Source: an uncultured Clostridia bacterium (lineage in GTDB: Bacteria > Bacillota > Clostridia > Oscillospirales > CAG-272). Taken from it: a stretch of 32,970 nucleotides of DNA. The stretch lies in assembly GCA_904501715.1 (NCBI GenBank), contig CAJGCD010000010.1, positions 1-32,970 of the forward strand, given 5' to 3'. The notes under the pieces were generated by a model, which was given only the letters and a program-made list of their open reading frames with translations, had not been told where the DNA came from and did no database searches. The position numbers and the translations under genes were made by a program. Shown here in pieces: positions 15,600 through 23,379 of the stretch. The first letter of the stretch is position 1. The number at the start of each line of letters is the position of its first letter.

Positions 15600-17156
15600 A
15601 TGAAAAGTGTAGGAGAAATAATCAGAGAATACAGACGGCAGCAGGGAATGACACAGTCCGAGCTTGGTGGAAAGCTTTTTGTGTCAAAGCAAGCGGTATC
15701 AAAATGGGAAAAGAACCTTACTTTGCCAGATATAGGTGCTGTGCGTAAAATATGCGAGATACTGTCTATTCCCGCTTCTGTCATACTTCAACAGATGATA
15801 AAGGACCCCCGTGCTCACAGAGAAGCCTTACAGGAGCTTAAAGGAGAGTTGAATATGGGTAGCAAAGAGCGAATAGACCAATGGAGAGATCATAAGTTTG
15901 GAATGTTTATACACTACGGTGTGTATTCGGTCATAGCGCGTATCAACGAGTGGGTAATGTATCACGAGCCAATAGATAGGGACGATTACGCCGAGATAGC
16001 CGAAAAGCAATTTAGTGCCGAAAACTTTGACGCTGCGTATTATGCCCAGCTTGCAAAAAAGGCGGGAATGAAATATATGGTCTTTACCACTCGCCATCAC
16101 GACGGCTTTGCGCTTTATGACAGTAAGTGCTCATACCGAGATTTTACGGTAATGAATACCCCCGCAAAGCGCGATTTGGTTAGAGAATACGCCGATGCCT
16201 GCCGAAACGCGGGTCTTGCGGTTGGATTTTATTACTCGCCATTGGATTGGCGCTTTGAGGGGTATTTCTTTCCCCGTATGTACCGCAAGAGTGCCGAGGC
16301 TATGCGCGAGCAGTGCTTTGCACAAGTGCGTGAGCTTATGGAAAATTACGGCAATATAGATATTCTCTGGTTCGACGGCGGAGAGGATGACTGGCTTGCA
16401 AGAGGATATAACCTCAATAAATGGAACATCTCCTACGACGACGAGGAATCCTCCTACAAAAAGGTTATGATTCCCGAATTCTGGGGAGAGTACGAGATGC
16501 ACGAGATGGTGCGTTCGCTTCAGCCGCACATAGTCGTCAACAATCGCTACGGTATGCGCCGCTTGGGCGATTATACCACACCCGAGGGAATAGTGGGAGA
16601 TTTTGACGCCGAGCGTCCGTGGGAAACCTGCTATACTATATTTAACGATGCCACGTGGGGATGGATTCCTGACAAGAAGATAATGTCGCTCAAGGAGATA
16701 ATATATCTGTTGGTCGAGGTCGTAACGGGCGGTGGAAATCTTCTCTTTAACATTCCCCCCAGAGGGGATGGCTCTCTTGACCCTACTCACGAGGCAAGGC
16801 TTCTTGAGGTCGGCGAATGGATGGACAAATACGGAGATACCATTTACGGTACTCGTTGCGGTCCCTTCAAAAACCGCAAGGAGATAGGCGGATTTAACCA
16901 TAAGGACAATAAGATATATGCCTTTATAAAGGAGGATGCAAGTCCCAAGCTTTCATTGCCCCTTTGCGGAGCGGAGGTCATAGACGTGATATCGCGCTCG
17001 GGTGACGAAATAAAGTATTCGGTTAAAAACGGGAAGCTGGATCTTGAATTTTCGGGCAAACGCGCGCCTATAATGAGCGTGATAGAGATAGTTCTTGACA
17101 GGAACGTGTCCGAGGTGTACAAGGATTTTGATGTAAATACAAGAGTTTATTTCTAA
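15600..17156 (+). CDS. XRE-HTH / GH29 alpha-L-fucosidase fusion
   Basis: One uninterrupted 518-residue frame joins a DNA-binding domain to a glycosidase. Residues about 5-62 are a Cro/C1-type HTH (IIREYRRQQGMTQSELG, recognition helix VSKQAVSKWEKN). Residues about 88-518 are a family 29 alpha-L-fucosidase, which removes alpha-L-fucose from host or plant glycans. GH29 landmarks are FGMFIHYGVYS (100-110), TRHHDGF (164-170) and ILWFDGG with the expected nucleophile D259, then GGGNLLFNIPP and a C-terminal beta domain. There is no signal peptide. The linker around residues 70-87 holds a second ribosome binding site and ATG (M86), so a HTH-free enzyme may also be made. GGAGG precedes the first ATG. 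Binding of the product or substrate to the enzyme part might tune DNA binding; this is inference. It is a single-gene unit. Confidence 0.9.
   Translation: MKSVGEIIREYRRQQGMTQSELGGKLFVSKQAVSKWEKNLTLPDIGAVRKICEILSIPASVILQQMIKDPRAHREALQELKGELNMGSKERIDQWRDHKFGMFIHYGVYSVIARINEWVMYHEPIDRDDYAEIAEKQFSAENFDAAYYAQLAKKAGMKYMVFTTRHHDGFALYDSKCSYRDFTVMNTPAKRDLVREYADACRNAGLAVGFYYSPLDWRFEGYFFPRMYRKSAEAMREQCFAQVRELMENYGNIDILWFDGGEDDWLARGYNLNKWNISYDDEESSYKKVMIPEFWGEYEMHEMVRSLQPHIVVNNRYGMRRLGDYTTPEGIVGDFDAERPWETCYTIFNDATWGWIPDKKIMSLKEIIYLLVEVVTGGGNLLFNIPPRGDGSLDPTHEARLLEVGEWMDKYGDTIYGTRCGPFKNRKEIGGFNHKDNKIYAFIKEDASPKLSLPLCGAEVIDVISRSGDEIKYSVKNGKLDLEFSGKRAPIMSVIEIVLDRNVSEVYKDFDVNTRVYF
15841..15857 (+). promoter_or_regulatory. 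Internal ribosome binding site and start codon of the GH29 part
   Basis: AAGGAGAG (15841-15848) lies 6 bases before an in-frame ATG (15855, residue M86), exactly between the HTH and the GH29 domain. The context is as good as those of independent genes in this window, so the fucosidase alone could be translated from it. Confidence 0.5.
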
Positions 17157-17194
17157 AATAAGAAGCGAAGAGGTCAGAGCAGTTTTCTAAATGA

Positions 17195-17234
17195 AGCAAA
17201 AGCCGATACGGAATTTTCCGTATCGGCTTTTGCT
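17195..17234. terminator. Bidirectional terminator between the fusion gene and the SGNH gene
   Basis: A 19-bp perfect stem starting AGCAAAAGCCGATACGGAA with a two-base loop has T-rich 3' parts on both strands. It separates converging genes. Confidence 0.85.
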
Positions 17235-17286
17235 GTTGTGATACCTCGCTCAGTGGAAGTAAATAAACTTTTCTATGCTTCTTTTG

Positions 17287-17934
17287 TCAGATGGATGAGA
17301 GTATAGCCTCGTACTTGTAGGATAACCACTCATATGCCTCGGAGGAGAAATGGCGGTTGGGACCGTCACCGCGGACAACGCCTTCATCCATCCACGCGGA
17401 ATGGGCGGGGTTTTGGAAGGAGATACCGCAGTTGTGGTAATTGTCAAAGCAGGGGATAGACCACTCGGCACATACCTGCTTCATAGCTTCGACATAGTCG
17501 ATATCCGACAGCCCGATTTCGTTTTTTGTGGGCCAACGGTTATAGTTTGTCATAAACAGTATACGTGCCTTGGGGTACTTTTCGGTAATACCCGCAATGA
17601 GTCCGTTAAGCGCACCGCAAAAGGTTTCTGGAGAAGAGGAAGTGATGCCTCCAAGGGGCACGTGCAGACGCTTATCATTAGCGCCCCCAAGCACTACCAC
17701 GTAATCAGCATCGTCAGCCATATCGGCATAGCGGACGCACATAGGGGGCAGAGGCTGCTGCTCAAGGTGCTGTACTGCTACTGTATTGCCGTTTTGACCG
17801 TAATTGTAAAGGGTCATTTCATTTCGTCGCGCCATCATCTCAAGCCAGGTGTTACCTTGACAGTCTTTATTACCGTGAAAAAGCGAGTCACCGATAGCCA
17901 CTATGGTCTTGCCGCGAAGTATATTGGTTGACAT
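17287..17934 (-). CDS. SGNH/GDSL-family hydrolase
   Basis: The 215-residue protein is a GDSL/SGNH esterase. Block I is IVAIGDSLFHGN with nucleophile S17, block II NYGQNGNTVA, block III GGAND with N86, and block V D190-x4-H195 in GDGPNRHFS, which completes the Ser-Asp-His set. No signal peptide is present. Family members deacetylate sugars or hydrolyse lipids and other esters. Together with the ThuA gene 13 bases upstream and the nearby glycosidases, a carbohydrate esterase is the most likely role. The start at 17934 follows AAGGAGAG by 7 bases. It is second in a two-gene operon. Confidence 0.88.
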   Translation of the reverse strand: MSTNILRGKTIVAIGDSLFHGNKDCQGNTWLEMMARRNEMTLYNYGQNGNTVAVQHLEQQPLPPMCVRYADMADDADYVVVLGGANDKRLHVPLGGITSSSPETFCGALNGLIAGITEKYPKARILFMTNYNRWPTKNEIGLSDIDYVEAMKQVCAEWSIPCFDNYHNCGISFQNPAHSAWMDEGVVRGDGPNRHFSSEAYEWLSYKYEAILSSI

Positions 17935-17947
17935 AATAAATCTCTCC

Positions 17948-18658
17948 TTAAACATTTTCAACGGGCTCAACGTGAGGGCAAACAAGAGGAATGTTCTTGT
18001 TTACGGGACAAGCCCATCTTACACCGTTCTTGATTATTCTCTGAACGTGCTCGTTCCTAAAGGATGGGTTGGTCTCGTGACCTGGCTGGAAGTAGAATAT
18101 CTTGCCGTTTCCGCGAACCCACGTGCAACCGCTTCTGAAGACCTCGCCGCCGTTGAACCATCCCATAAAGACGGTTTCCTGAGGCTCGGGAATTCCGAAG
18201 GGCTCACCGTACATCTCCTCGGGCTCAAGAACGAAGGATTCGGGTATGCCGGCTGCTATGGGGTGATTGGGAGCAACAGTCCAGACACGTTCTCTGGCGT
18301 CGTCGCGCCACTTGAGGTTACAGGTCGTACCCATAAGAGCCTTAAATATCTTGGAGTGATGTCCCGAATGGAGAACTACAAGACCCATTCCCGAAAGAAC
18401 GTAGCTTTTTACACGTTCAACTATTTCATCGGGTACTCTGTTGTGTGCCATATGACCCCACCAGATAAGGACGTCGGTATCCCTGAGTACCTCGTCGGTA
18501 AGACCGCATTCCTCATCGTCAAGGGTTGCTGTTCTTACTTCAACGTCATCAGCCTTAAGGAAGCCGGCTATATACGCGTGTATGCCTCCGGGATAAAGCT
18601 CACAAACCTTAGGTATGGATTTTTCGTGTTGATTTTCATTCCAGACTGTTACTTTCAT
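17948..18658 (-). CDS. ThuA-like protein (trehalose-utilisation family)
   Basis: The 236-residue protein is a ThuA/glutamine-amidotransferase-like fold member. Signatures are VTVWNENQHE at the N-terminus, LYPGGIHAYI (21-30), DVLIWWGHMAHNRV (62-75), and GMGLVVLHSGHHSKIFKALMG (90-110). ThuA is known from trehalose/disaccharide catabolism in rhizobia together with oxidoreductase ThuB; its biochemical role in Firmicutes is not settled. The start at 18658 follows AAAGGAGC. It is first in an operon with the SGNH hydrolase. A consensus promoter with a palindromic operator-like element precedes it, suggesting sugar-dependent repression by a LacI-type protein encoded elsewhere. Confidence 0.88.
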   Translation of the reverse strand: MKVTVWNENQHEKSIPKVCELYPGGIHAYIAGFLKADDVEVRTATLDDEECGLTDEVLRDTDVLIWWGHMAHNRVPDEIVERVKSYVLSGMGLVVLHSGHHSKIFKALMGTTCNLKWRDDARERVWTVAPNHPIAAGIPESFVLEPEEMYGEPFGIPEPQETVFMGWFNGGEVFRSGCTWVRGNGKIFYFQPGHETNPSFRNEHVQRIIKNGVRWACPVNKNIPLVCPHVEPVENV

Positions 18659-18689
18659 TGCAGTGCTCCTTTGGTTTATTTTCACAGAA

Positions 18690-18718
18690 ATTATAGCATT
18701 TTCAAACCGGTTTGTCAA
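18690..18718 (-). promoter_or_regulatory. Promoter of the ThuA-SGNH operon
   Basis: Minus-strand TTGACA (18718-18713), a 17-base spacer and TATAAT (18695-18690). The spacer starts with a perfect palindrome that overlaps the -35. Confidence 0.9.
18703..18714. promoter_or_regulatory. Palindromic operator, LacI-type
   Basis: CAAACCGGTTTG is a perfect 12-bp palindrome with a central CG, the form typical of LacI/GalR-family operators. Placed between -35 and -10, a bound repressor would block RNA polymerase. The cognate regulator is not in the window. Confidence 0.6.
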
Positions 18719-18736
18719 GGAATATTCAAGGCATAC

Positions 18737-18765
18737 TTGACAATTTTCTGTAAAAAACTTATAAT
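18737..18765 (+). promoter_or_regulatory. Promoter of the 18791 gene
   Basis: TTGACA (18737-18742), a 17-base spacer and TATAAT (18760-18765), both perfect. Its -35 is only 18 bases from the -35 of the divergent ThuA operon, so the two may influence each other. Confidence 0.88.
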
Positions 18766-18790
18766 TAGATAAAAGTATTTTTGAAGAAGG

Positions 18791-19738
18791 ATGAAAAGAG
18801 AAGAATTGACAAAACAGGGAATTGAAGAAAAAGGCTGCTTTGAGCGTTTGGAAATAGGTTATTCTCAAGCCGCGGTTATGAAAAAAAGATTTATATCGGC
18901 ACACGCCATATTATCCCTTGCACCCGAGGTGTCCTTGATATCTACGGGTGCCATAGCGGGAGAGCGGATAAATGTTGATATACTCTCGGTGGAGCAGAGA
19001 AGAGAGCTGAGAGAGTTTGCTATGTCCTATACCGAGAGATTGCTTGTCACGGGAAATGAAAGAGAGCTTTGGATAGTATCTCCGTCGCTTTTTCCCTCAG
19101 CCACGCTTTGCGTTGCTATGCGTCCTTATATATCGCCAAAGGAGCTGCTAAGATTTATAAAGGATGCCCCCGAGCTTTTTGAGGTGTCGCGACATATAGA
19201 TTTTGGCTGTGCCAGAATGTCGGCACGGCTTAATGAAAAGAGAGAAGCCTTTTTTGGATTGGTCGAGGAAATAAGAAAGTGCTTTTGTGATATATACCGT
19301 CTTGAGGATTGCCACGATGAAGCCGAGCGGAGAAGAATATTGGCGGAGCAATGCGCGGCGCTGTCCATGTTTACGGGATGTCCCATAGAGCTTGAATCCT
19401 TGGAGGGTGAGGCTTATTCAAAGACCGACTTCCCGCTTTTTACAGCGTTTGTTCTTAATATGCTTATGGTAGCAAGGCGGTGCTCACCCACAAGAAGCGC
19501 GGCGCTTAGTATAAGGTCGGAGCGTTCCGCGGCCTTCGTTGAGATAAGATTTTCTTCGGATATTCCTCTTTGCTTGTCGAGAGAACAGCTCCAGTGGACA
19601 CGCGCGGGAAATGACAAGGGAATATTCTGCTGCTTCGACGAGGAAGGCGAGAATGTCGTGGCGATGCTCCACCCCTTGCGTGATGATAGACTGTATGTGG
19701 AGATAAAGCAACGCTTTGAGTTTAAGCTTAAACAATAA
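18791..19738 (+). CDS. Unrecognised protein, 315 aa
   Basis: I do not recognise this soluble protein. It has no signal peptide or clear membrane helix. It starts basic (MKREELTKQG), has a helical central part (residues about 110-190), and a C-terminal part with AEQCAALSMFTGCPIEL, FPLFTAFVLNMLMVARR and alternating strands (ALSIRS, AFVEIRF). The layout of a helical bundle followed by a mixed domain loosely resembles a degenerate sensor-kinase core, but no H-box, N-box or G-box is visible, so this is only a suggestion. The start is awkward: GAAGAAGG lies directly before ATG 18791, so TTG 18806 is an alternative. It has a consensus promoter and its own terminator, so it is probably expressed as one gene. 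Confidence 0.65.
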   Translation: MKREELTKQGIEEKGCFERLEIGYSQAAVMKKRFISAHAILSLAPEVSLISTGAIAGERINVDILSVEQRRELREFAMSYTERLLVTGNERELWIVSPSLFPSATLCVAMRPYISPKELLRFIKDAPELFEVSRHIDFGCARMSARLNEKREAFFGLVEEIRKCFCDIYRLEDCHDEAERRRILAEQCAALSMFTGCPIELESLEGEAYSKTDFPLFTAFVLNMLMVARRCSPTRSAALSIRSERSAAFVEIRFSSDIPLCLSREQLQWTRAGNDKGIFCCFDEEGENVVAMLHPLRDDRLYVEIKQRFEFKLKQ

Positions 19739-19740
19739 AT

Positions 19741-19769
19741 AAAACGGAGAGTTTAACACTCTCCGTTTT
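19741..19769. terminator. Bidirectional terminator
   Basis: AAAACGGAGAGT-TTAAC-ACTCTCCGTTTT between the converging 18791 gene and the lipoprotein gene, with A/T tails on both sides. Confidence 0.88.
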
Positions 19770-19780
19770 ATATCTTTTTA

Positions 19781-20956
19781 TCAGTTTGCCGCAGGCTGTG
19801 CCCAAAGAACGTTTATAATCTTGTCGTGATTCCAGTTTTCGCTCTTTATTATAGCCTTCCACTGCTCCTCGGTTCCTTCGAAGCTGATATCCTCTATCTT
19901 TGAGCCCTCAAAGGCTGTGTCCGTGATTATCTTGGTATCCTTGTGAAGCTTGAAGTCGTCGTCATTGGTAGCAATGATATACACGAGGACCATATAGGGA
20001 TTGGAGTCTGTTCCAAGGTAGCGTCCGTTTTCATACTCGTTAAAGGTGATGTCTACCTGAGGTATCTCGTTTGCTCCGAAGGATTTGTCAAAGGCGGGGT
20101 CGTTCTCAAAGCAGGTACCGTTTATTACGGTGACCGCATCACCCAGCTCTATCCTGTCGAGGTAAGAGCAGTAAGCAAAGGCTCTGTCTGCTATGAGCTT
20201 GGTCTTATCGTTTACCTTGCAGGTCTCAACGTCAAGGTCCTCCGCGCACACCAATACGAGATAGGGATTTTCCGCGTTTCCAAGGTACTTAGCGCCGTCC
20301 GCAACGGTATAAGTAATCTTGTCAGCGTTGCTGAAGGCGTATGCCGAAACGTAATTTATCTTGTCCGATATAGTTATCTTTGTAAGCTCTGCGCATCCAA
20401 AGAAGGCACCCTGTTCAATAACCTGTGCCGCGCCCGAAAGGTCAACCTCGGTTATTGCCGCACAGCCTCTGAACGCATCCTCGGATACTGTGACTATGCC
20501 CTTAGAAAGGGTAAGGGTCGCCAGCTTAGGGCAGTTCTGGAACGCGCCCTGACCTATTTCGGTAACGCTGTCAGCCATAGTAACCTTTTCCAAATTATCA
20601 CATCCGTAAAACGCATAGTCGCCTATGTACAGGTAGGTTTCGGGAATAGCCACTGATTTTACCGTAAGACGGGTCTTGAAGGCGTCAGACGAAATTCCCA
20701 CGATATCTCTTCCGTCATCGGTTTCCTTGGGAAGTGTAAGCTCTACGGGGTCAAGGGCTGCGGGAGAAAAAGCGGTTATTTCGTAGTCGCCCTCCTCGTT
20801 AGTGCCGTATTCAAAGGTTCCCGCGTCGGTCTTTACGGTGCTCTCTGCCTGAGATTTATTATCATCGTCTCCGGTCTCTTCCTCTTCCTTTTTAGAGCAA
20901 GCTACCATACAGAATATAAGCAAAGCTGCCAATATAAGTGCTAAGATTTTTTTCAT
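19781..20956 (-). CDS. Surface lipoprotein with BspA-type leucine-rich repeats
   Basis: The 391-residue protein begins with a lipoprotein signal (KK, a hydrophobic stretch, and MVAC with lipidated C20), then an acidic low-complexity spacer (KKEEEETGDDDNKSQ) that lifts the domain off the membrane. From about residue 85 it carries LRR_5/BspA-like repeats of about 23 residues with the recurring pattern 'IGxxAFxxCxxLxxVxx' (YIGDYAFYGCDNLEKV, EIGQGAFQNCPKLATL, VSEDAFRGCAAITEV, VIEQGAFFGCAELTKI). Such repeats mediate protein or host-surface binding. Two repeats include an inserted 'YLGxxxNPYMVLV' segment (YLGNAENPYLVLV and YLGTDSNPYMVLV). GGAGGT precedes the ATG. Ligand unknown. It is a single gene. 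Confidence 0.88.
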   Translation of the reverse strand: MKKILALILAALLIFCMVACSKKEEEETGDDDNKSQAESTVKTDAGTFEYGTNEEGDYEITAFSPAALDPVELTLPKETDDGRDIVGISSDAFKTRLTVKSVAIPETYLYIGDYAFYGCDNLEKVTMADSVTEIGQGAFQNCPKLATLTLSKGIVTVSEDAFRGCAAITEVDLSGAAQVIEQGAFFGCAELTKITISDKINYVSAYAFSNADKITYTVADGAKYLGNAENPYLVLVCAEDLDVETCKVNDKTKLIADRAFAYCSYLDRIELGDAVTVINGTCFENDPAFDKSFGANEIPQVDITFNEYENGRYLGTDSNPYMVLVYIIATNDDDFKLHKDTKIITDTAFEGSKIEDISFEGTEEQWKAIIKSENWNHDKIINVLWAQPAAN

Positions 20957-20996
20957 TGCTAACCTCCGGTCCGCAAAATATTTTTTTCTATCCTAC

Positions 20997-21025
20997 ATTA
21001 TACTACACTTCCGTGTGCTTGTCAA
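20997..21025 (-). promoter_or_regulatory. Promoter of the lipoprotein gene
   Basis: Minus-strand TTGACA (21025-21020), a 17-base spacer and TATAAT (21002-20997). Confidence 0.88.
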
Positions 21026-21100
21026 TAAGAAAAAGCGGTTAATCAAAAATTTGGTGAAATATAACAAATTTATATACCTTTTGTTTGTAGGGTAATTTTA

Positions 21101-21130
21101 TTGACATAGCCCGAGGGCTTGGTGTATAAT
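21101..21130 (+). promoter_or_regulatory. Promoter of recG
   Basis: TTGACA (21101-21106), an 18-base spacer and TATAAT (21125-21130), about 30 bases before the start codon. Confidence 0.8.
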
Positions 21131-21159
21131 ATATAAAATGCGTGAAGGGAGGTTCGGAT

Positions 21160-23319
21160 ATGCGTGTTTTCGGTACCGATGTAAAAAAGCTGTACGGCGT
21201 AGGTGATGTGCGGGCATCAAGATATGCGGCTATGGGAATAAAAACGGTAGGCGACCTGCTTCTCCATTACCCGAGAGGCTACGAGGACAGAGGAAATATA
21301 AAGCTGTTGACCGAAGGAGACGGACTCACGAAGAGCGCCTATCTGCTTACGGTAGCGACCGAGCCCAAGAGTGTGCGTGTAAAGGGGCGTATGACGCTGA
21401 CCAAGTTTCGCGCCTATGACGACAGCGCGGTGTGCGATATCACCTTTTTTAATCAGGAATACCTGAAGGCTACCTTTACGGTGGGCAGCACCTTCCGCTT
21501 TTACGGTAAGGTGGAGTATAAGGCGGGAAGATACGTTATGACCTCTCCCGCATACGAGGCGTGGAGCGAGGATGCCGAGCTTCCCGAGCTTATACCCGTG
21601 TATCCCCTGACCGAGGGCATAACGGGGAAGCAGATAGCAAAGGATATTCGGGCGGCTCTGACCCTTGCGTCGGTAGCTGAGGATGCAGAGGACCCTCTTC
21701 CCGAGGAAATAAGGCGGAGAAACGGACTGTGCCTACGCTCCTATGCTATACGTAATATACACGCTCCAAAGGATTTTGCGGCGTTGGCTTCGGCAAAAAA
21801 ACGCCTTATATTTGACGAGTTTTTCAATTTCGCCTTGGGGCTTACAATATCGGGGGAGAAGAACAGGCGTTCTCCCGCCTTTCCTTGCGCCGGCGGAGAC
21901 GTACAGCCTCTTCTTGGCGTACTGCCATACAAGCTTACGGGGGCACAGAGCCGAGTAATAGAGGAGATACGGGCGGATATGGCAAGGGATATGCTTATGT
22001 GCCGTATGGTCATAGGCGACGTAGGCAGCGGAAAGACGGTCTGTGCCGCCGCGGCTATACTTTTTGCCGTGCAAAGCGGTCATCAGGCGGCGCTTATGGT
22101 GCCTACCGAGATACTTGCCAGACAGCATTATGAGTCACTCAGTGAGATTTTCGCAAGGCTCGGGCTTCGCGCGGCTCTCTTGGTAGGAGCTACTCCCGCG
22201 GCGGAAAAGCGCAGAATATACGCGGCACTGTCCTCGGAGTGCGAGGACAGGATAGACGTGGTCATAGGCACGCACGCGCTTCTTTCGGCGGGCGTTGACT
22301 TCTATTCCCTCGGACTTGCGGTAGTGGATGAGCAGCACCGCTTCGGGGTTGACCAGAGAGCGGCGTTGGCAAGAAAAAATCCTATGGCGCATACGCTGGT
22401 TATGAGCGCTACCCCTATACCCCGCTCCTTGGCGTTGGCTCTTTACGGCGATCTCGATATCTCGGTGATAGACGAGATACCCCCAGGACGCCAGAGGGTG
22501 GATACCTTTGCGGTGGACGACAGCTACCGACAAAGGCTCAACGGCTTTATAAGAAAGCAGATTGAGAGCGGCGGTCAGGTTTACGTGGTGTGCCCCTCGG
22601 TTGACGAGAGCTCCGAGGAGGAGCAGGCAGACCTGCTTATGGAGAGCGTGGGAACAGAGGGCGACCTGCTCTGCCGACTTGACGATGACAGACCTCGCGC
22701 TCCTCTGAAATCTGCTGTAAAATTTTCTGCGGAGCTTGAAGAGGAATTCCCCGAATTTAAGGTCGATTTTCTTCACGGTAAGCTAAGCAGCCGTGAAAAA
22801 GAGAAGAAAATGAAGGCTTTTGTGTCGGGAGAAACCCATATTTTGGTTTCCACTACGGTCATAGAGGTGGGGGTTAATGTGCCTCGCGCTTCGCTTATGA
22901 TAGTTGAGAACGCCGAGCGCTTCGGGCTGTCGCAGCTGCATCAGCTTCGCGGACGTGTGGGAAGGGGAGAGAGAAAATCCTACTGCATACTGGTTTCCGA
23001 GGATATAAATACCGAGGGTAGCGCAAAGGAGCGCTTGCTTACCTTGAAAAGCTCTTACGACGGATACAGCATAGCCGAAAAGGACCTTGCTATGAGGGGT
23101 CCGGGTGATTTTCTCAGAAACGGCGCCCGCGGCTCGGTGCGTCAGAGCGGAGGAGTAAAATTCAGATTGGCTGAGCTGTGTGACGATACGGGGCTGATGA
23201 GCCTTGCCTTCAGTGAAGCAAAGAGGCTGATAGGGGAGGACACCGACCTTTCGAAGCATCCTGCATTGCGAGGTGAGGTGGAGAATATGTTTTCCACCGA
23301 CCCTGCGGCTGTGAATTAG
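21160..23319 (+). CDS. recG: ATP-dependent DNA helicase RecG
   Basis: RecG remodels stalled replication forks and branched recombination intermediates. The 719-residue protein has the N-terminal wedge OB-fold (about 50-160) and two RecA-like motor domains. Helicase motifs are GDVGSGKT (286-293), a DEAD-box-type DEQH in VVDEQHRFGVDQR, MSATPIPRSLA, VYVVCPSVDESS, ILVSTTVIEVGVNVP and QLRGRVGRGERKSYC. The C-terminus has the RecG-type MRGPGDFL. ATG 21160 was chosen because AAGGGAGG lies 7 bases upstream; an in-frame GTG 18 bases earlier overlaps that site. In many Firmicutes recG sits near fatty-acid or plsX genes; here it is between a lipoprotein gene and a small unknown gene. Confidence 0.97.
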   Translation: MRVFGTDVKKLYGVGDVRASRYAAMGIKTVGDLLLHYPRGYEDRGNIKLLTEGDGLTKSAYLLTVATEPKSVRVKGRMTLTKFRAYDDSAVCDITFFNQEYLKATFTVGSTFRFYGKVEYKAGRYVMTSPAYEAWSEDAELPELIPVYPLTEGITGKQIAKDIRAALTLASVAEDAEDPLPEEIRRRNGLCLRSYAIRNIHAPKDFAALASAKKRLIFDEFFNFALGLTISGEKNRRSPAFPCAGGDVQPLLGVLPYKLTGAQSRVIEEIRADMARDMLMCRMVIGDVGSGKTVCAAAAILFAVQSGHQAALMVPTEILARQHYESLSEIFARLGLRAALLVGATPAAEKRRIYAALSSECEDRIDVVIGTHALLSAGVDFYSLGLAVVDEQHRFGVDQRAALARKNPMAHTLVMSATPIPRSLALALYGDLDISVIDEIPPGRQRVDTFAVDDSYRQRLNGFIRKQIESGGQVYVVCPSVDESSEEEQADLLMESVGTEGDLLCRLDDDRPRAPLKSAVKFSAELEEEFPEFKVDFLHGKLSSREKEKKMKAFVSGETHILVSTTVIEVGVNVPRASLMIVENAERFGLSQLHQLRGRVGRGERKSYCILVSEDINTEGSAKERLLTLKSSYDGYSIAEKDLAMRGPGDFLRNGARGSVRQSGGVKFRLAELCDDTGLMSLAFSEAKRLIGEDTDLSKHPALRGEVENMFSTDPAAVN

Positions 23320-23339
23320 ACGTAATATTTTTATGCCTT

Positions 23340-23379
23340 CGGCGATATGCTTAAAATAGATATCGCCGGAGGTTTTTTT
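23340..23379 (+). terminator. Hairpin with T-run overlapping the next ribosome binding site
   Basis: CGGCGATAT (23340-23348) and ATATCGCCG (23360-23368) form a perfect 9-bp stem with an 11-base loop. It is followed by GAGG and TTTTTTT, directly before the ATG of the next gene. The GGAGG site (23368-23372) starts in the last base of the stem. It could end part of the recG transcript and at the same time control translation of the small gene. Confidence 0.5.

Noticed and set aside
15600..15857. The HTH-GH29 fusion as a sequencing frameshift joining two genes
   Set aside because: The frame is continuous, with no overlap or repeated linker. An indel would have to be coincidental, but raw reads should still be checked.
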